Source of the DNA: Candidatus Thiodiazotropha sp. (ex Codakia rugifera)
GTDB lineage: Bacteria; Pseudomonadota; Gammaproteobacteria; Chromatiales; Chromatiaceae
DNA: 64,000 nt
Direction of reading: 5' to 3'
Assembly (NCBI GenBank): GCA_025656675.1
Contig: JAHXHN010000001.1
Span: 525,501 to 589,500 of the forward strand
Part shown: piece by piece, positions 1 to 7,713 of the stretch
Layout of the letters: each line of letters begins with the position of its first letter
Numbering within the stretch: position 1 is the stretch's first letter
Made by a program: the position numbers and the translations under genes
Notes under the pieces: model-generated
What the model saw: only the letters and a program-made list of their open reading frames with translations
The model's database searches: none
Told to the model about the DNA's origin: nothing

Positions 1-215
1 AGATTACTGATATCACCAAAATTCGGCACACTCCCATTCGCCAGCTTGATATCCCACGCATCCAGCTCTGCCTCAAGATAGATAAGCAGTTTACTGGAGC
101 AGCCCTGACAGGTGTCACCACACATCGCCTCTTCCGTCAGGTCAAACGGGATCTCACAGCGCACCTGTTCGATGAGTTGCCGCATCGCAGTTCGTGTATC
201 CGGTTTACGGCGCAT
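1..215 (-). CDS. Small Cys-containing protein of unknown function (partial)
   Basis: Reading frame open to the left window edge, starting ATG at 215. The visible 71 residues begin MRRKPDTRTAMRQLIEQ and contain a compact cysteine cluster CxxxCxxC (MCGDTCQGCSSKLL, about residues 41-54) followed by an acidic helix (YLEAELDAW). A CxxxCxxC cluster suggests metal or Fe-S binding, but I do not recognise a characterised family and give no function. It is divergent from the DUF47/PiT operon, and the Pho-box-like array at 353-381 lies about 140 bases upstream in the forward orientation for this gene. Confidence 0.6.
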   Translation of the reverse strand, partial: MRRKPDTRTAMRQLIEQVRCEIPFDLTEEAMCGDTCQGCSSKLLIYLEAELDAWDIKLANGSVPNFGDISN

Positions 216-352
216 GCTGCTGACCCTAGAAATTTAGGTTACTAAAAACTGACATCATCGCTGGACTTGTTGTACCCACAAGTTGAGTCCACTGCTTCAG
301 CAAGGGCAACTCCCGATCGCATGCCTGCCAGACACAAAAATTCCCTTAAAAC

Positions 353-381
353 ATGACACATTTAAGACAGTTTGATGACAA
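353..381 (-). promoter_or_regulatory. Pho-box-like PhoB binding array
   Basis: Three 7-mers, ATGACAC (353-359), AAGACAG (364-370) and ATGACAA (375-381), are separated by 4-base AT-rich spacers, so they repeat every 11 bases. Read on the minus strand they are close to the E. coli Pho half-site CTGTCAT. The forward orientation points to the left-edge gene, but the best -10-like sequence (TAGAAT, 400-405) lies on the DUF47/PiT side, so which gene is controlled is open. A similar array is at 10833-10861. Confidence 0.55.
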
Positions 382-398
382 GGATCAAGGCATTTCAT

Positions 399-421
399 TT
401 AGAATCATTATAGGATTCTAA
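399..421. promoter_or_regulatory. Perfect 8-base inverted repeat, possible operator/promoter
   Basis: Arms TTAGAATC (399-406) and GATTCTAA (414-421) flank a 7-base spacer. The left arm contains TAGAAT, a good -10 match on the plus strand. A dyad over a -10 element just downstream of a Pho-box-like array would suit a second regulator. This is inference from the symmetry only. Confidence 0.35.
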
Positions 422-479
422 TGTAAAAAAAACTGATCTCATCAAGCCACTATTTGGCTTTGAGGAGGAGCTTGTATTG

Positions 480-611
480 ATGGGGGTCATCTGCTTCCCA
501 ATGGAAGCCGATTATTTTTCGCAAACCCCAAAAAAGTCAGAAAAAAAGACTATACACATATTAGAGTCCCAGTTTCCTGGTAACTTTCGATTCTATCGGT
601 TTTTCCGGTGA
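480..611 (+). CDS. Possible small leader ORF (43 codons), doubtful
   Basis: ATG at 480 (or the in-frame TTG at 477) follows a strong Shine-Dalgarno-like GAGGAGGAG at 462-470. The ORF runs 43 codons to TGA at 609-611, about 70 bases before the DUF47 gene. The peptide starts MGVICFPMEADYF and is rich in Lys, Phe and Arg at its end. No homology is recognised. It could be a chance ORF or a leader peptide in the 5-prime region of the phosphate transporter operon. Confidence 0.2.
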   Translation: MGVICFPMEADYFSQTPKKSEKKTIHILESQFPGNFRFYRFFR

Positions 612-681
612 GGCAATGCTGTTGTGTTTACCGGTAAGGCGGTTCTTTCATACTAACTGACACAAAAAAGAGGAAGACTTT

Positions 682-1362
682 ATGCGACCATCCAATCCCA
701 TTGCCTCCCTTCTGGGAAGCTCCCCATTTAAACCCCTGCAGGTACATATGGGGATAGTCCAAGAGTGCATCGCCGAGGTTCCCGGTCTGTTTGAGGCGCT
801 TATCGCCGGGAATCAGGAACAGCTGAAGGCTGCCAAAGAGAAAATCTTCTCCCTTGAACACGATGCGGACCAAATCGAAAACGACATCCGGGCACGCCTC
901 CCGAAAAGTCTGTTTATGCCTGTCGACCGTCGAGATCTGCTGGAGCTGCTGGAGATGCAGGACAGCATCGCCGATACAGCTCAGGATATTGCAGGCCTGA
1001 TGATGGAGCGGGACATGTCTGTCCCTAAAGATATGAATGAGCCCCTGCAGGCCTTTGTTCAGCGTTGTGTAGACACCTGCAACCAAGCTGCCTCTATTAT
1101 CGAAGAACTGGACGAACTGATCGAAATGGGATTCAAGGGGAATCAGGCGAATAGAGTCGAAGAGATGGTTGAGGTACTCGGAAAGGTTGAGGATGAAACC
1201 GATGACATGGGCATGGCACTGGCTCGTAGCCTATTCGCTCAGGAAGAGTCCATGAATCCTGTCTCTGTGATGTTCTGGTATCAGATGATCCAATGGATCG
1301 GCGATCTTGCTGATTATGCAGAGAAGGTGGGTGACCGCATGCGTCTGCTGATTGCACGCTAA
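682..1362 (+). CDS. DUF47 / PhoU-like phosphate transport regulator (TIGR00153 family)
   Basis: 226 residues, all-helical. It matches the TIGR00153/DUF47 family, PhoU-related cytoplasmic proteins that usually precede a PiT transporter gene and are thought to modulate phosphate uptake. PhoU-type metal-binding acidic helices are visible: EHDADQIENDI at about residues 58-68 and DLADYAEKVGDRM near the C-terminus. The ATG at 682 has AGAGGAAG about 6 bases upstream. The PiT gene follows on the same strand after a 122-base gap, so the two probably form one operon. The upstream region carries a Pho-box-like array and an inverted repeat, suggesting phosphate-responsive control. Confidence 0.9.
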   Translation: MRPSNPIASLLGSSPFKPLQVHMGIVQECIAEVPGLFEALIAGNQEQLKAAKEKIFSLEHDADQIENDIRARLPKSLFMPVDRRDLLELLEMQDSIADTAQDIAGLMMERDMSVPKDMNEPLQAFVQRCVDTCNQAASIIEELDELIEMGFKGNQANRVEEMVEVLGKVEDETDDMGMALARSLFAQEESMNPVSVMFWYQMIQWIGDLADYAEKVGDRMRLLIAR

Positions 1363-1484
1363 AGAGAGAACCGGAGTGCCGTTAATCCGGAATTCTGATC
1401 ATGGGTCTCAAGAATCAACCAAACGTATGAGCGCCTAACTGTTTAGCGCGACTACGGACTAGAAAGAACAGCGAGGATTCCAAA

Positions 1485-2750
1485 GTGGAAATCATTAGTG
1501 AATGGGGTACAGTCTTTATTGCGTTGGCCATCATCTTCGGCCTCTATATGAGCTGGGGCATCGGTGCCAATGACGTGGCAAACGCCATGGGCACGTCGGT
1601 TGGCTCCGGCGCGATCACGGTTAAACAAGCGATTATTATCGCGGCTATCTTTGAATTTGCTGGCGCCTTTATCGCCGGTGGTTCGGTCACCAAAACGATT
1701 CGAAAGGGGATAATCGATCCCAGCAGCATCACCGGTAATCCGGAGCTGCTGATCTACGGTATGTTAGCGGCGCTGCTAGCCTCCGCAATCTGGTTGATGT
1801 TTGCTTCAACCCGCGGCTGGCCCGTCTCCACAACACACTCCATCGTAGGTGCCATTGTCGGCTTTGCCGTAGTCGGTATCGGTGTGGATGCCGTTAATTG
1901 GGGTAAAATCGCCAGTATCGTTGCCAGTTGGATCGTCTCTCCGTTGGTTGGCGGTGTGATTGCACTGCTGTTGATGATCAGTATTCGGAAGCTGATTCTA
2001 AACACGGACAGTCCCTTCACAAAAGCTAAAACCTGGGCTCCTTTGTATGTCTTCCTGGTGGGCTGGATCGTCTCCCTGGTTACCCTCTTCAAGGGTCTGA
2101 AGCACCTGAAGCTGGAACTCAACATGGTTGAAAGCCTGGTGGTTGCTACAGTATTCGGTATAGCCGTTGCCATCATCGGAAAGATGATGATCAATAAAGT
2201 CCAGGTCGATGATGAGGCCGACAAGGATTTCCACTATGCCAGCGTGGAGAAGGTTTTTACCCCACTGATGGTCTTTACTGCTTGCGCGATGGCCTTTGCC
2301 CATGGCTCCAATGACGTCGCCAACGGTATCGGCCCGATGGCAGCCGTTCTTTCGCTTGTCGAGAGTGGCGGCGAAGTGGGCCAGAAGGCCGGACTTCCGA
2401 TCTGGGTACTCTTTGTGGGTGGTGCAGGCATCGTTGTCGGTCTCGCTACAATGGGATACAAGGTCATGCAGACCATCGGCACAAAGATTACCGAATTGAC
2501 CCCGACCCGCGGCTACTGCGCCACCTTGGCTGCAGCTACCACAGTGGTTATTGCATCTAAAACCGGCCTACCGGTCTCCACCACCCAGATTGCAGTCGGC
2601 TGCGTCATGGGCGTGGGTCTGGCTCGCGGTGTGGGCGCCATTGATCTGCGTGTCATCGGCAATATTGTGGTTTCATGGTTGATCACGCTACCGGCAGGTG
2701 GCATCTTAGCTGCGATATTCTTCTTTATGCTGAAAGGTATTTTTAGCTGA
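1485..2750 (+). CDS. pit: PiT-family inorganic phosphate transporter
   Basis: 421-residue polytopic inner-membrane protein of the PHO4/PiT family, which moves phosphate (often as a metal-phosphate complex) with protons or sodium. The family's two duplicated signatures are visible: GANDVANAMGTSVGSGAIT near residues 28-46 and HGSNDVANGIGPMAAV near 272-287. Hydrophobic segments cover most of the rest, with a short charged loop (KVQVDDEADKDF) in the middle. The start is GTG at 1485 with GAGGAT upstream. A strong intrinsic terminator follows the stop at 2750, closing the DUF47-pit operon. Confidence 0.93.
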   Translation: MEIISEWGTVFIALAIIFGLYMSWGIGANDVANAMGTSVGSGAITVKQAIIIAAIFEFAGAFIAGGSVTKTIRKGIIDPSSITGNPELLIYGMLAALLASAIWLMFASTRGWPVSTTHSIVGAIVGFAVVGIGVDAVNWGKIASIVASWIVSPLVGGVIALLLMISIRKLILNTDSPFTKAKTWAPLYVFLVGWIVSLVTLFKGLKHLKLELNMVESLVVATVFGIAVAIIGKMMINKVQVDDEADKDFHYASVEKVFTPLMVFTACAMAFAHGSNDVANGIGPMAAVLSLVESGGEVGQKAGLPIWVLFVGGAGIVVGLATMGYKVMQTIGTKITELTPTRGYCATLAAATTVVIASKTGLPVSTTQIAVGCVMGVGLARGVGAIDLRVIGNIVVSWLITLPAGGILAAIFFFMLKGIFS

Positions 2751-2767
2751 TAGCGCATCGCATAGGC

Positions 2768-2802
2768 AAGGAAAAGCCCCCAAAAGGGGCTTTTCCTTTT
2801 TT
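2768..2802 (+). terminator. Intrinsic terminator after pit
   Basis: A G+C-rich stem made from AAGGAAAAGCCCC and GGGGCTTTTCCTT with a short CAAAA loop is followed by a run of T. It begins 18 bases after the pit stop codon. Confidence 0.88.
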
Positions 2803-2813
2803 AGACACCATGA

Positions 2814-2832
2814 ATTTACATCCTATGTAAAT
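2814..2832. promoter_or_regulatory. Palindrome upstream of kinase/phosphatase pair
   Basis: ATTTACATCCTATGTAAAT: perfect 8-base arms around CCT, ending 32 bases before the start codon of the P-loop gene at 2865. The geometry is typical of an operator for a dimeric repressor or activator; the regulator is unknown. Confidence 0.4.
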
Positions 2833-2864
2833 ACCAGGATTTACCCGATAAAAAAACAGATAAA

Positions 2865-3464
2865 ATGGACCAATTGAAAACACAACCCTTTGATGCACTG
2901 AAAAAAATCAAAGGCATAACATTTCCGGAATTCGTCTCATTCCGGCAATTGCTGATCACTGGACCCCCAGGAGCCGGCAAGAGCACAATGATACAAAATC
3001 TTGGTGGCTGGTCAGAAGAGGGTTATATCGACCTCTCTCTGAATAGATGGTGGACAGCCCAAAGCCTCTCACTACGCCCACGGGAGATTCATCTCGGCTT
3101 CCCTTTCAAAGGGAAAAAAAAAGCTTTGGCGGTGTTTGAGAAGGCCTGGATAGAGGCATCCCCGCCCCTTGAACTGGATCTTAGTCGCATTATCCTTCCA
3201 CCACCCAAGCGTTTCTTCTTCTCAGTCAATTGGAGGGAGCGATATATTTTCGAATTTGTTCTACCTCGCGCTGAATCTCTGCTTAGACAGCGGATCAAAA
3301 GAGCTGAGCTGGGTACCCACCATGTGGATGAAGCCGTCAACCTGGAGCGAATTGAACGACAGTTGTCAGTCTACAGGCAGATAGCGAGATACCTTCACCA
3401 ACAGGACATCCGTATCTATATCCGGGAAGGTACGGATGGCATCCCACTGCAGATTATCGATTAA
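2865..3464 (+). CDS. P-loop NTPase, kinase-like, paired with PPP phosphatase
   Basis: 199 residues. A Walker A motif GPPGAGKS lies at residues 33-40, preceded by a hydrophobic strand (RQLLIT), as in small P-loop kinases and related NTPases. The remainder is basic and helical, with a lid-like stretch LLRQRIKRAEL. I see no nucleotide-specificity motif that fixes the substrate. The stop is 12 bases before the phosphatase gene, so the two are surely co-transcribed. A P-loop kinase-like protein coupled to a PPP phosphatase recalls the two-enzyme layout of bacterial Pnkp, but the ligase and Hen1 partners are absent and this parallel is inference. A dyad operator lies just upstream. Confidence 0.6.
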   Translation: MDQLKTQPFDALKKIKGITFPEFVSFRQLLITGPPGAGKSTMIQNLGGWSEEGYIDLSLNRWWTAQSLSLRPREIHLGFPFKGKKKALAVFEKAWIEASPPLELDLSRIILPPPKRFFFSVNWRERYIFEFVLPRAESLLRQRIKRAELGTHHVDEAVNLERIERQLSVYRQIARYLHQQDIRIYIREGTDGIPLQIID

Positions 3465-3476
3465 GAGCGATAAAAC

Positions 3477-4937
3477 ATGAATCAAACGGGATTGAAAAGC
3501 AAAAAGAGCCTTATCAAGCTGATCAAGAGTGCATTCTCAGGTCTGTCCCAGTGCGAAGAGGTTGATCTCAAGGAGTCATACCACCTGCACGGATCAAAAG
3601 TTAAGGTACCGATTCATTGTTACCCTCTGCAGATCAATCTCCCACCTGATGGCAAGGCACTTCATCTCTATCCCGAAAGCCTGACCAATGCAATAGATAA
3701 TGACTGCACATCACGTAGTTTTATCGTATTTGATCCTGAACGCTACTATTCGGAGGTCAGTGGTTTTTTCCGGGTTGATGATGGTGAAAAACTGGTTATT
3801 GGCAGTCAGGACAAAATGCGTCAGAAGGATTTCCTGAAGATGCAGGCCAATTTCTCTGATTTTGTTTTTTCCATAAGCAATGAGGATGGCAATCTAATCT
3901 TTCGCGACTACTCACCTAATTCCGGAAGCTGCATGTCGCCGCTTCTGAAAGAGAAGAAGATGATGAAAGTTGCCACGTGGCGACGCAAAAAACTAAAACG
4001 CCTGGCCAAGCTTTACGGTGGAGAGATCAAAACCCTCTCGGATAAAAAGGCCCTGGCCCTGCTCCAGGATGTTAACAAAATCCTGCAAGATGAAGCCTTT
4101 CGCGAAAAGGACAAGGATGACAATCCAGGTGGGGTAATCAAACTGCCGAGTGAGATGAAACCATTCATCATCGGCGACCTCCACGGCAAGCTGGACAACC
4201 TGCTGGTTGTATTGAGCCAGAATGGTTTTCTTGAAGAATTGGAACAGGGTACAGCCTGCCTGATCATCCTCGGAGATGCCGTGCACAGTGAAGAGGAGGA
4301 CAGATACCACGAGATGGACAGTTCCATTTTGATCATGGATGTCATCTTGAAACTTAAACAACTCTTCCCACAACAGGTCTTCTATCTGCGCGGAAATCAT
4401 GATGGCTTTTCCGATGAGATCGCAAAAGGTGGTGTAGCACAGGGGCTGTTGTGGAAAAAAGCATTGAATAAGTCTCGAGGAAAGGAGTATCGCAAAGAGA
4501 TGGATCGGTTTTATGATTTACTTCCATATGTTGCCTATTCAGAAAAGATGATCTGCTGTCATGCGGCCCCCCCCACCTCAAAGATCAAGCTGGAGATGCT
4601 GGTCAATATTAAAAGAAATGGCGGGTTGATAAAGGAGCTAAACCAAAACCGTCTACAAAAAGCGAGTCGGCCTGGCGGTTACACGAAGGGTGATGTGAAA
4701 CGGTTTCGCAAAGTATTTGATCTACCTGCGGACACACCCATAATCGTAGGCCATACGCCGATTACCATGGATGATACGCTATGGATTAATGTCGCTGAAA
4801 TCGAAGACCACTATGTAGTCTATGGCGGAAATAATGACAGGATCGGAGTAATGACCCTGATTGGCAATAAAATGTACCCGCTGAAATACCCGGTAGAGCC
4901 ATTATTGGATTATGTCAATTCACTCTCTGAGCAATAG
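3477..4937 (+). CDS. PPP-family metallophosphatase with FHA-like N-terminal region
   Basis: 486 residues. The C-terminal half has the PPP metallophosphoesterase set in order: GDLHG (about 233), GDAVH (264; normally GDxVDRG), GNHDG (305), HAAP (about 361) and GHTP (about 424). These supply the two-metal site of Ser/Thr and related phosphatases. The N-terminal 150 residues hold a strand-rich stretch (LVIGSQD ... GNLIFRDYSPNSGSCM) resembling an FHA phosphopeptide-binding fold, which is tentative. It is co-transcribed with the P-loop gene. Its place between phosphate transporters suggests a signalling or nucleotide/phosphate-metabolism role, but the substrate cannot be read from the sequence. Confidence 0.75.
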   Translation: MNQTGLKSKKSLIKLIKSAFSGLSQCEEVDLKESYHLHGSKVKVPIHCYPLQINLPPDGKALHLYPESLTNAIDNDCTSRSFIVFDPERYYSEVSGFFRVDDGEKLVIGSQDKMRQKDFLKMQANFSDFVFSISNEDGNLIFRDYSPNSGSCMSPLLKEKKMMKVATWRRKKLKRLAKLYGGEIKTLSDKKALALLQDVNKILQDEAFREKDKDDNPGGVIKLPSEMKPFIIGDLHGKLDNLLVVLSQNGFLEELEQGTACLIILGDAVHSEEEDRYHEMDSSILIMDVILKLKQLFPQQVFYLRGNHDGFSDEIAKGGVAQGLLWKKALNKSRGKEYRKEMDRFYDLLPYVAYSEKMICCHAAPPTSKIKLEMLVNIKRNGGLIKELNQNRLQKASRPGGYTKGDVKRFRKVFDLPADTPIIVGHTPITMDDTLWINVAEIEDHYVVYGGNNDRIGVMTLIGNKMYPLKYPVEPLLDYVNSLSEQ

Positions 4938-4956
4938 CGGAGAAATCACTGGCGAC

Positions 4957-5235
4957 TCAGTAACTGCTCCCCGGCTTGTCACTTCCTTGCAGAAGTACCA
5001 GTTTATCTCTGCTTTTTCTCCCTTTTTTTAACTGGATCTCTACGATTGTCAGCTCCGCTTTTAATCTTTTACGCTTGCAACCGCGCTTCTCCTTCTCCAA
5101 GCGTCGTTTCAAATGCTGCTTTTTTCCTCTGAGCTGCAGCAGCAGCTCATCAATTTTATCAAGTTTTGTCTGGCTTTGCGCTTTACCTTTATTGAGATAT
5201 TTTCTTAATTTGTGTAGCAACTTCTCTAATTTCAT
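4957..5235 (-). CDS. Small basic helical protein, copy A (Na/Pi symporter-associated)
   Basis: 92 residues, extremely Lys/Arg-rich and almost wholly helical, with heptad-like leucines (KLEKLLHKLRKYL, LLLQLRGKKQHL) and a KRKRL core. It aligns without gaps over about 76 residues with the protein at 12865-13119 (about 29 identities by my hand count). Both genes lie directly downstream of a Na+/phosphate symporter gene on the same strand; here the gap is about 145 bases and holds a hairpin and a repeat. No known domain is recognised. A coiled-coil protein binding nucleic acid, polyphosphate or the transporter's PhoU-like tail is possible, but that is inference. Confidence 0.72.
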   Translation of the reverse strand: MKLEKLLHKLRKYLNKGKAQSQTKLDKIDELLLQLRGKKQHLKRRLEKEKRGCKRKRLKAELTIVEIQLKKGRKSRDKLVLLQGSDKPGSSY

Positions 5236-5309
5236 AGACTACAACTTATGCTGTCAGCAGCTTCCACAAATAGCATTTCCAGACTCTGCTAGCGATCGAT
5301 CAGATAGCC

Positions 5310-5337
5310 TAGGGCCTGCTAACACTAATCCAATCGG
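5310..5337. repeat. Dispersed repeat, copy 1
   Basis: A 28-base block starting TAGGGCCTGCTAACA matches 56824-56851 at 26 of 28 positions. This copy is a half-site: the inverted partner seen at 56857-56871 is missing, and an unrelated hairpin (5337-5370) follows instead. It lies in the gap between the Na+/Pi symporter and small basic protein genes. It is probably a genome-wide non-coding repeat. Confidence 0.6.
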
Positions 5338-5370
5338 CCATGCTGGGACTATTTTTTCGTCCAGCATGGC
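5337..5370 (-). terminator. Strong hairpin downstream of Na/Pi symporter 1
   Basis: GCCATGCTGGGAC (5337-5349) pairs with GTCCAGCATGGC (5359-5370) across a 9-base loop, with one bulge. It starts 11 bases beyond the symporter stop. No T run follows on the minus strand, so it may stabilise the upstream message or attenuate read-through into the small basic protein gene instead of terminating fully. Confidence 0.5.
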
Positions 5371-5380
5371 AACTCAAGCA

Positions 5381-7195
5381 TTATTCTTCATCGATCTCAT
5401 CTGCCGGAATCACACTCTTCGCCATTCGCTTCGCAAAATAGTAGATTCGCTTCTGCTTTTCGATGATATCCACCTCGGTCGTATAGGCTGCAATACGATT
5501 GGGCTCTTCAGCGACCAGTCGCGATGCCTGATGCACCGCAGCCGAATCAGCCATCTTATTGATTTCATTTTTCATGGCGATAACCGATTGTGCTACCTCT
5601 GAGTTGACTTGAGATACGGCTTGAACGGCACCATCCACGGACTTTCTTACAACCTTGTGAAATCCATTCAGAACATTTTTGGTGGGCTCGCTGATTGAAA
5701 AACCGTGATCAATACGCTCATGACCGAGTGCAACCATATTTGTTTCGATTGTGTCACCGATATTTTCCAGGTCACCGACCGCCTCCATCAGTCCCAGAAA
5801 CTCTGCTGTCTGACCATCGGTCATCGACTGTTTACTAATCTTGCCTAAATAGTCAATGATCTGTTCGTAGAGGATATCCACCTCATCATCGAGTTGGGCG
5901 ACACCATCCAGTGATTTCCGATCACCTGTCAGGATCGCAGGCATGATCTGACTCAACATATCCTGCACCTTTTCCCCCATATGCAACACTTCGAGTCGCA
6001 CCCTGTCCAATGCCAGAGAAGGTGTGGAGAGCAGCTCGTCATCAAGGTATTTGGCACTGACCGCCAATCCCTCTTCCTCCAAGAGGCGATCCGGAATCAA
6101 CCACTCCACCACACGGGCCAGCTGGGCAGTGAACCAGATAAAAAGAAAGGTGTTCGCTATATTGAAGATAGTATGCGCATTGGCGATCTGGCGCGGTGTC
6201 TCTGCACCCAATCGCTCTATCCCCGAGAGTTCAGGATGGCTGGGTGAAAACGATGTCACAAACTCAGCCAACTGAGGAATGAACATCAGCCAAACCAGTA
6301 CGCCTGCTATATTGAATATGACATGCACCATCGCCGCACGCACCGCTTCTCGCGGTTTGCCTATCGACGCAAGCATTGCTGTAACACAGGTACCGACATT
6401 GGCGCCAAATGCCAGTGCAATGCCTGCAGGAAGTGTAATAAAACCCTGACTGGCCATCACGATGACGATGCCCGTGGTGGCTGATGATGACTGTATAAGA
6501 CCTGTAAACCCGGCTGCCACCATAATACCAATCAATGGATTTTCCATACTGATCATCAAGTCCAGAAATGGCTGGTAGGTACGCAGTGGTTTCATCGCAT
6601 CACTCATGACGCTCATACCAAAAAAGACCAGCCCCAACCCCATTAACATGGCGCCATAGTGCTTGATCCGTTCCTGTTTGGACGCAAACAGCATGCTGAA
6701 ACCGACACCGATCATCAGCAGCGCCGCCTTGGTCACTTTGAAGGCAACGATCTGAGCAGTGATGGTGGTGCCGATATTGGCCCCCATAATGACGCCGATT
6801 GACTGGGAGAGAGACATCAGACCGGCGGTAATAAACCCAACCACCAGTACCGTAGTCACCGATGATGATTGAATGACAGCTGTTACGAAGGCACCCGTGG
6901 CAGCTCCCATGAAACGGTTACTGGTCAGCTTCGCCAGAATACCCTTCATGCGCTCACCTGCGACCGCTTTTAGAGCGTCTGCCATCTGCTCCATACCAAA
7001 CAGAAAAAGCGCAAGGCCACCGAACAGCTTCATGCCCATTACGCCCCATTCAATTCCCTTCTCAGTCCCACCATCGGCGAAAACGGGAAATACCAGGAGT
7101 GTTGCAATCAAACCCAGGATTAAAATCAGAATTTGTTTAGGATTGAAATCAGCATTTTTTATAAGTTTGTCGAGGAACATGGTATCATTTCTCAT
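5381..7195 (-). CDS. Na+/phosphate symporter with PhoU-like C-terminal domain (copy 1)
   Basis: About 604 residues from ATG 7195 (599 from ATG 7180); the longer frame up to 7258 lies inside the stress-protein gene and is unlikely. It belongs to the NptA/PF02690 family: a duplicated membrane domain with the sodium/phosphate motifs VIQSSSVTTVL and LIQSSSATTGI and many hydrophobic helices, then a cytoplasmic helical tail (about residues 370-604) like PhoU, with acidic pairs (DEVDILYEQI, GDLENIGDTI). It imports phosphate with sodium, the tail probably sensing or gating. The start overlaps the Usp stop by about 11 bases, so the two are translationally coupled. It is the last large gene of a CNNM-CNNM-Usp-symporter unit. 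Confidence 0.92.
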   Translation of the reverse strand: MRNDTMFLDKLIKNADFNPKQILILILGLIATLLVFPVFADGGTEKGIEWGVMGMKLFGGLALFLFGMEQMADALKAVAGERMKGILAKLTSNRFMGAATGAFVTAVIQSSSVTTVLVVGFITAGLMSLSQSIGVIMGANIGTTITAQIVAFKVTKAALLMIGVGFSMLFASKQERIKHYGAMLMGLGLVFFGMSVMSDAMKPLRTYQPFLDLMISMENPLIGIMVAAGFTGLIQSSSATTGIVIVMASQGFITLPAGIALAFGANVGTCVTAMLASIGKPREAVRAAMVHVIFNIAGVLVWLMFIPQLAEFVTSFSPSHPELSGIERLGAETPRQIANAHTIFNIANTFLFIWFTAQLARVVEWLIPDRLLEEEGLAVSAKYLDDELLSTPSLALDRVRLEVLHMGEKVQDMLSQIMPAILTGDRKSLDGVAQLDDEVDILYEQIIDYLGKISKQSMTDGQTAEFLGLMEAVGDLENIGDTIETNMVALGHERIDHGFSISEPTKNVLNGFHKVVRKSVDGAVQAVSQVNSEVAQSVIAMKNEINKMADSAAVHQASRLVAEEPNRIAAYTTEVDIIEKQKRIYYFAKRMAKSVIPADEIDEE

Positions 7196-7667
7196 TTTGG
7201 GATTTGGCCTTGACGACCATGACTGGCACAGGACAGATCTGTACCACTCGCTCGGCAACCGAACCCAACATTAAATGTTTGAGTCCTGTCTCTCCTTTAC
7301 TTCCCATTATAACCATGGTGGCATTGATTTTATTCGCCACCTGCAGGATCCGTGTCGCGGGCAGACCGATAACCAGCAATCGCTCTGCCTTCTTTAAAAC
7401 TTTTTTCCCTGAATGCCTTTTGCGAAAGGCATGTACAAATTCATCCAGCATCACCTTGGCAGCATCCTGCATCCTGCCAAATTTCTTCTTTTTCACCATG
7501 GCTGAATAGTAACCCGGCATTTCTCCGGGATCATGTACAACATGTAAAATCACTATAGGTACATTGAGACATTCGGCCAGATCACATGCCTTAAGCAAAG
7601 CGGCCTCTGATGCCGCTGAAAAATCGATCGGCACCAAGATCGGTTTTTTAGCTGTTTTATCAGCCAT
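7185..7667 (-). CDS. Universal stress protein (UspA family), ATP-binding type
   Basis: 160 residues from ATG 7667, chosen over GTG 7673 because AGGAG is 7 bases upstream. Single Usp domain: the N-terminal strand ILVPIDFSAASEAAL and the C-terminal ATP-binding pattern G-2x-G-9x-GS (GSKGETGLKHLMLGS) mark the nucleotide-binding Usp class. Cytoplasmic. It lies between two CNNM genes and a Na+/Pi symporter on the same strand and overlaps the symporter start. The close coupling suggests it tunes transport or responds to ATP/phosphate status; this is inference from context. Confidence 0.92.
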   Translation of the reverse strand: MADKTAKKPILVPIDFSAASEAALLKACDLAECLNVPIVILHVVHDPGEMPGYYSAMVKKKKFGRMQDAAKVMLDEFVHAFRKRHSGKKVLKKAERLLVIGLPATRILQVANKINATMVIMGSKGETGLKHLMLGSVAERVVQICPVPVMVVKAKSQNEK

Positions 7668-7713
7668 AACCACACTCCTCTACCAGATTATTAATATTCA
7701 AGAGTAGAAGAAA

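Larger units (their letters stand above)
216..681. other. Divergent intergenic region with regulatory signals
   Basis: 466 bases between the left-edge gene and the DUF47 gene. It contains a Pho-box-like array (353-381), a perfect inverted repeat (399-421) that includes a -10-like TAGAAT (400-405), and a possible 43-codon ORF (480-611). Just before the DUF47 gene two similar patches, CCGGTGAGGC and CCGGTAAGGC, occur about 30 bases apart. No RNA gene was recognised. Confidence 0.6.

Noticed and set aside
7181-7258. Extension of the Na+/Pi symporter frame upstream to 7258
   Set aside because: It would lie inside the Usp coding region and add a non-family N-terminus; starts at 7195 or 7180 fit the family.
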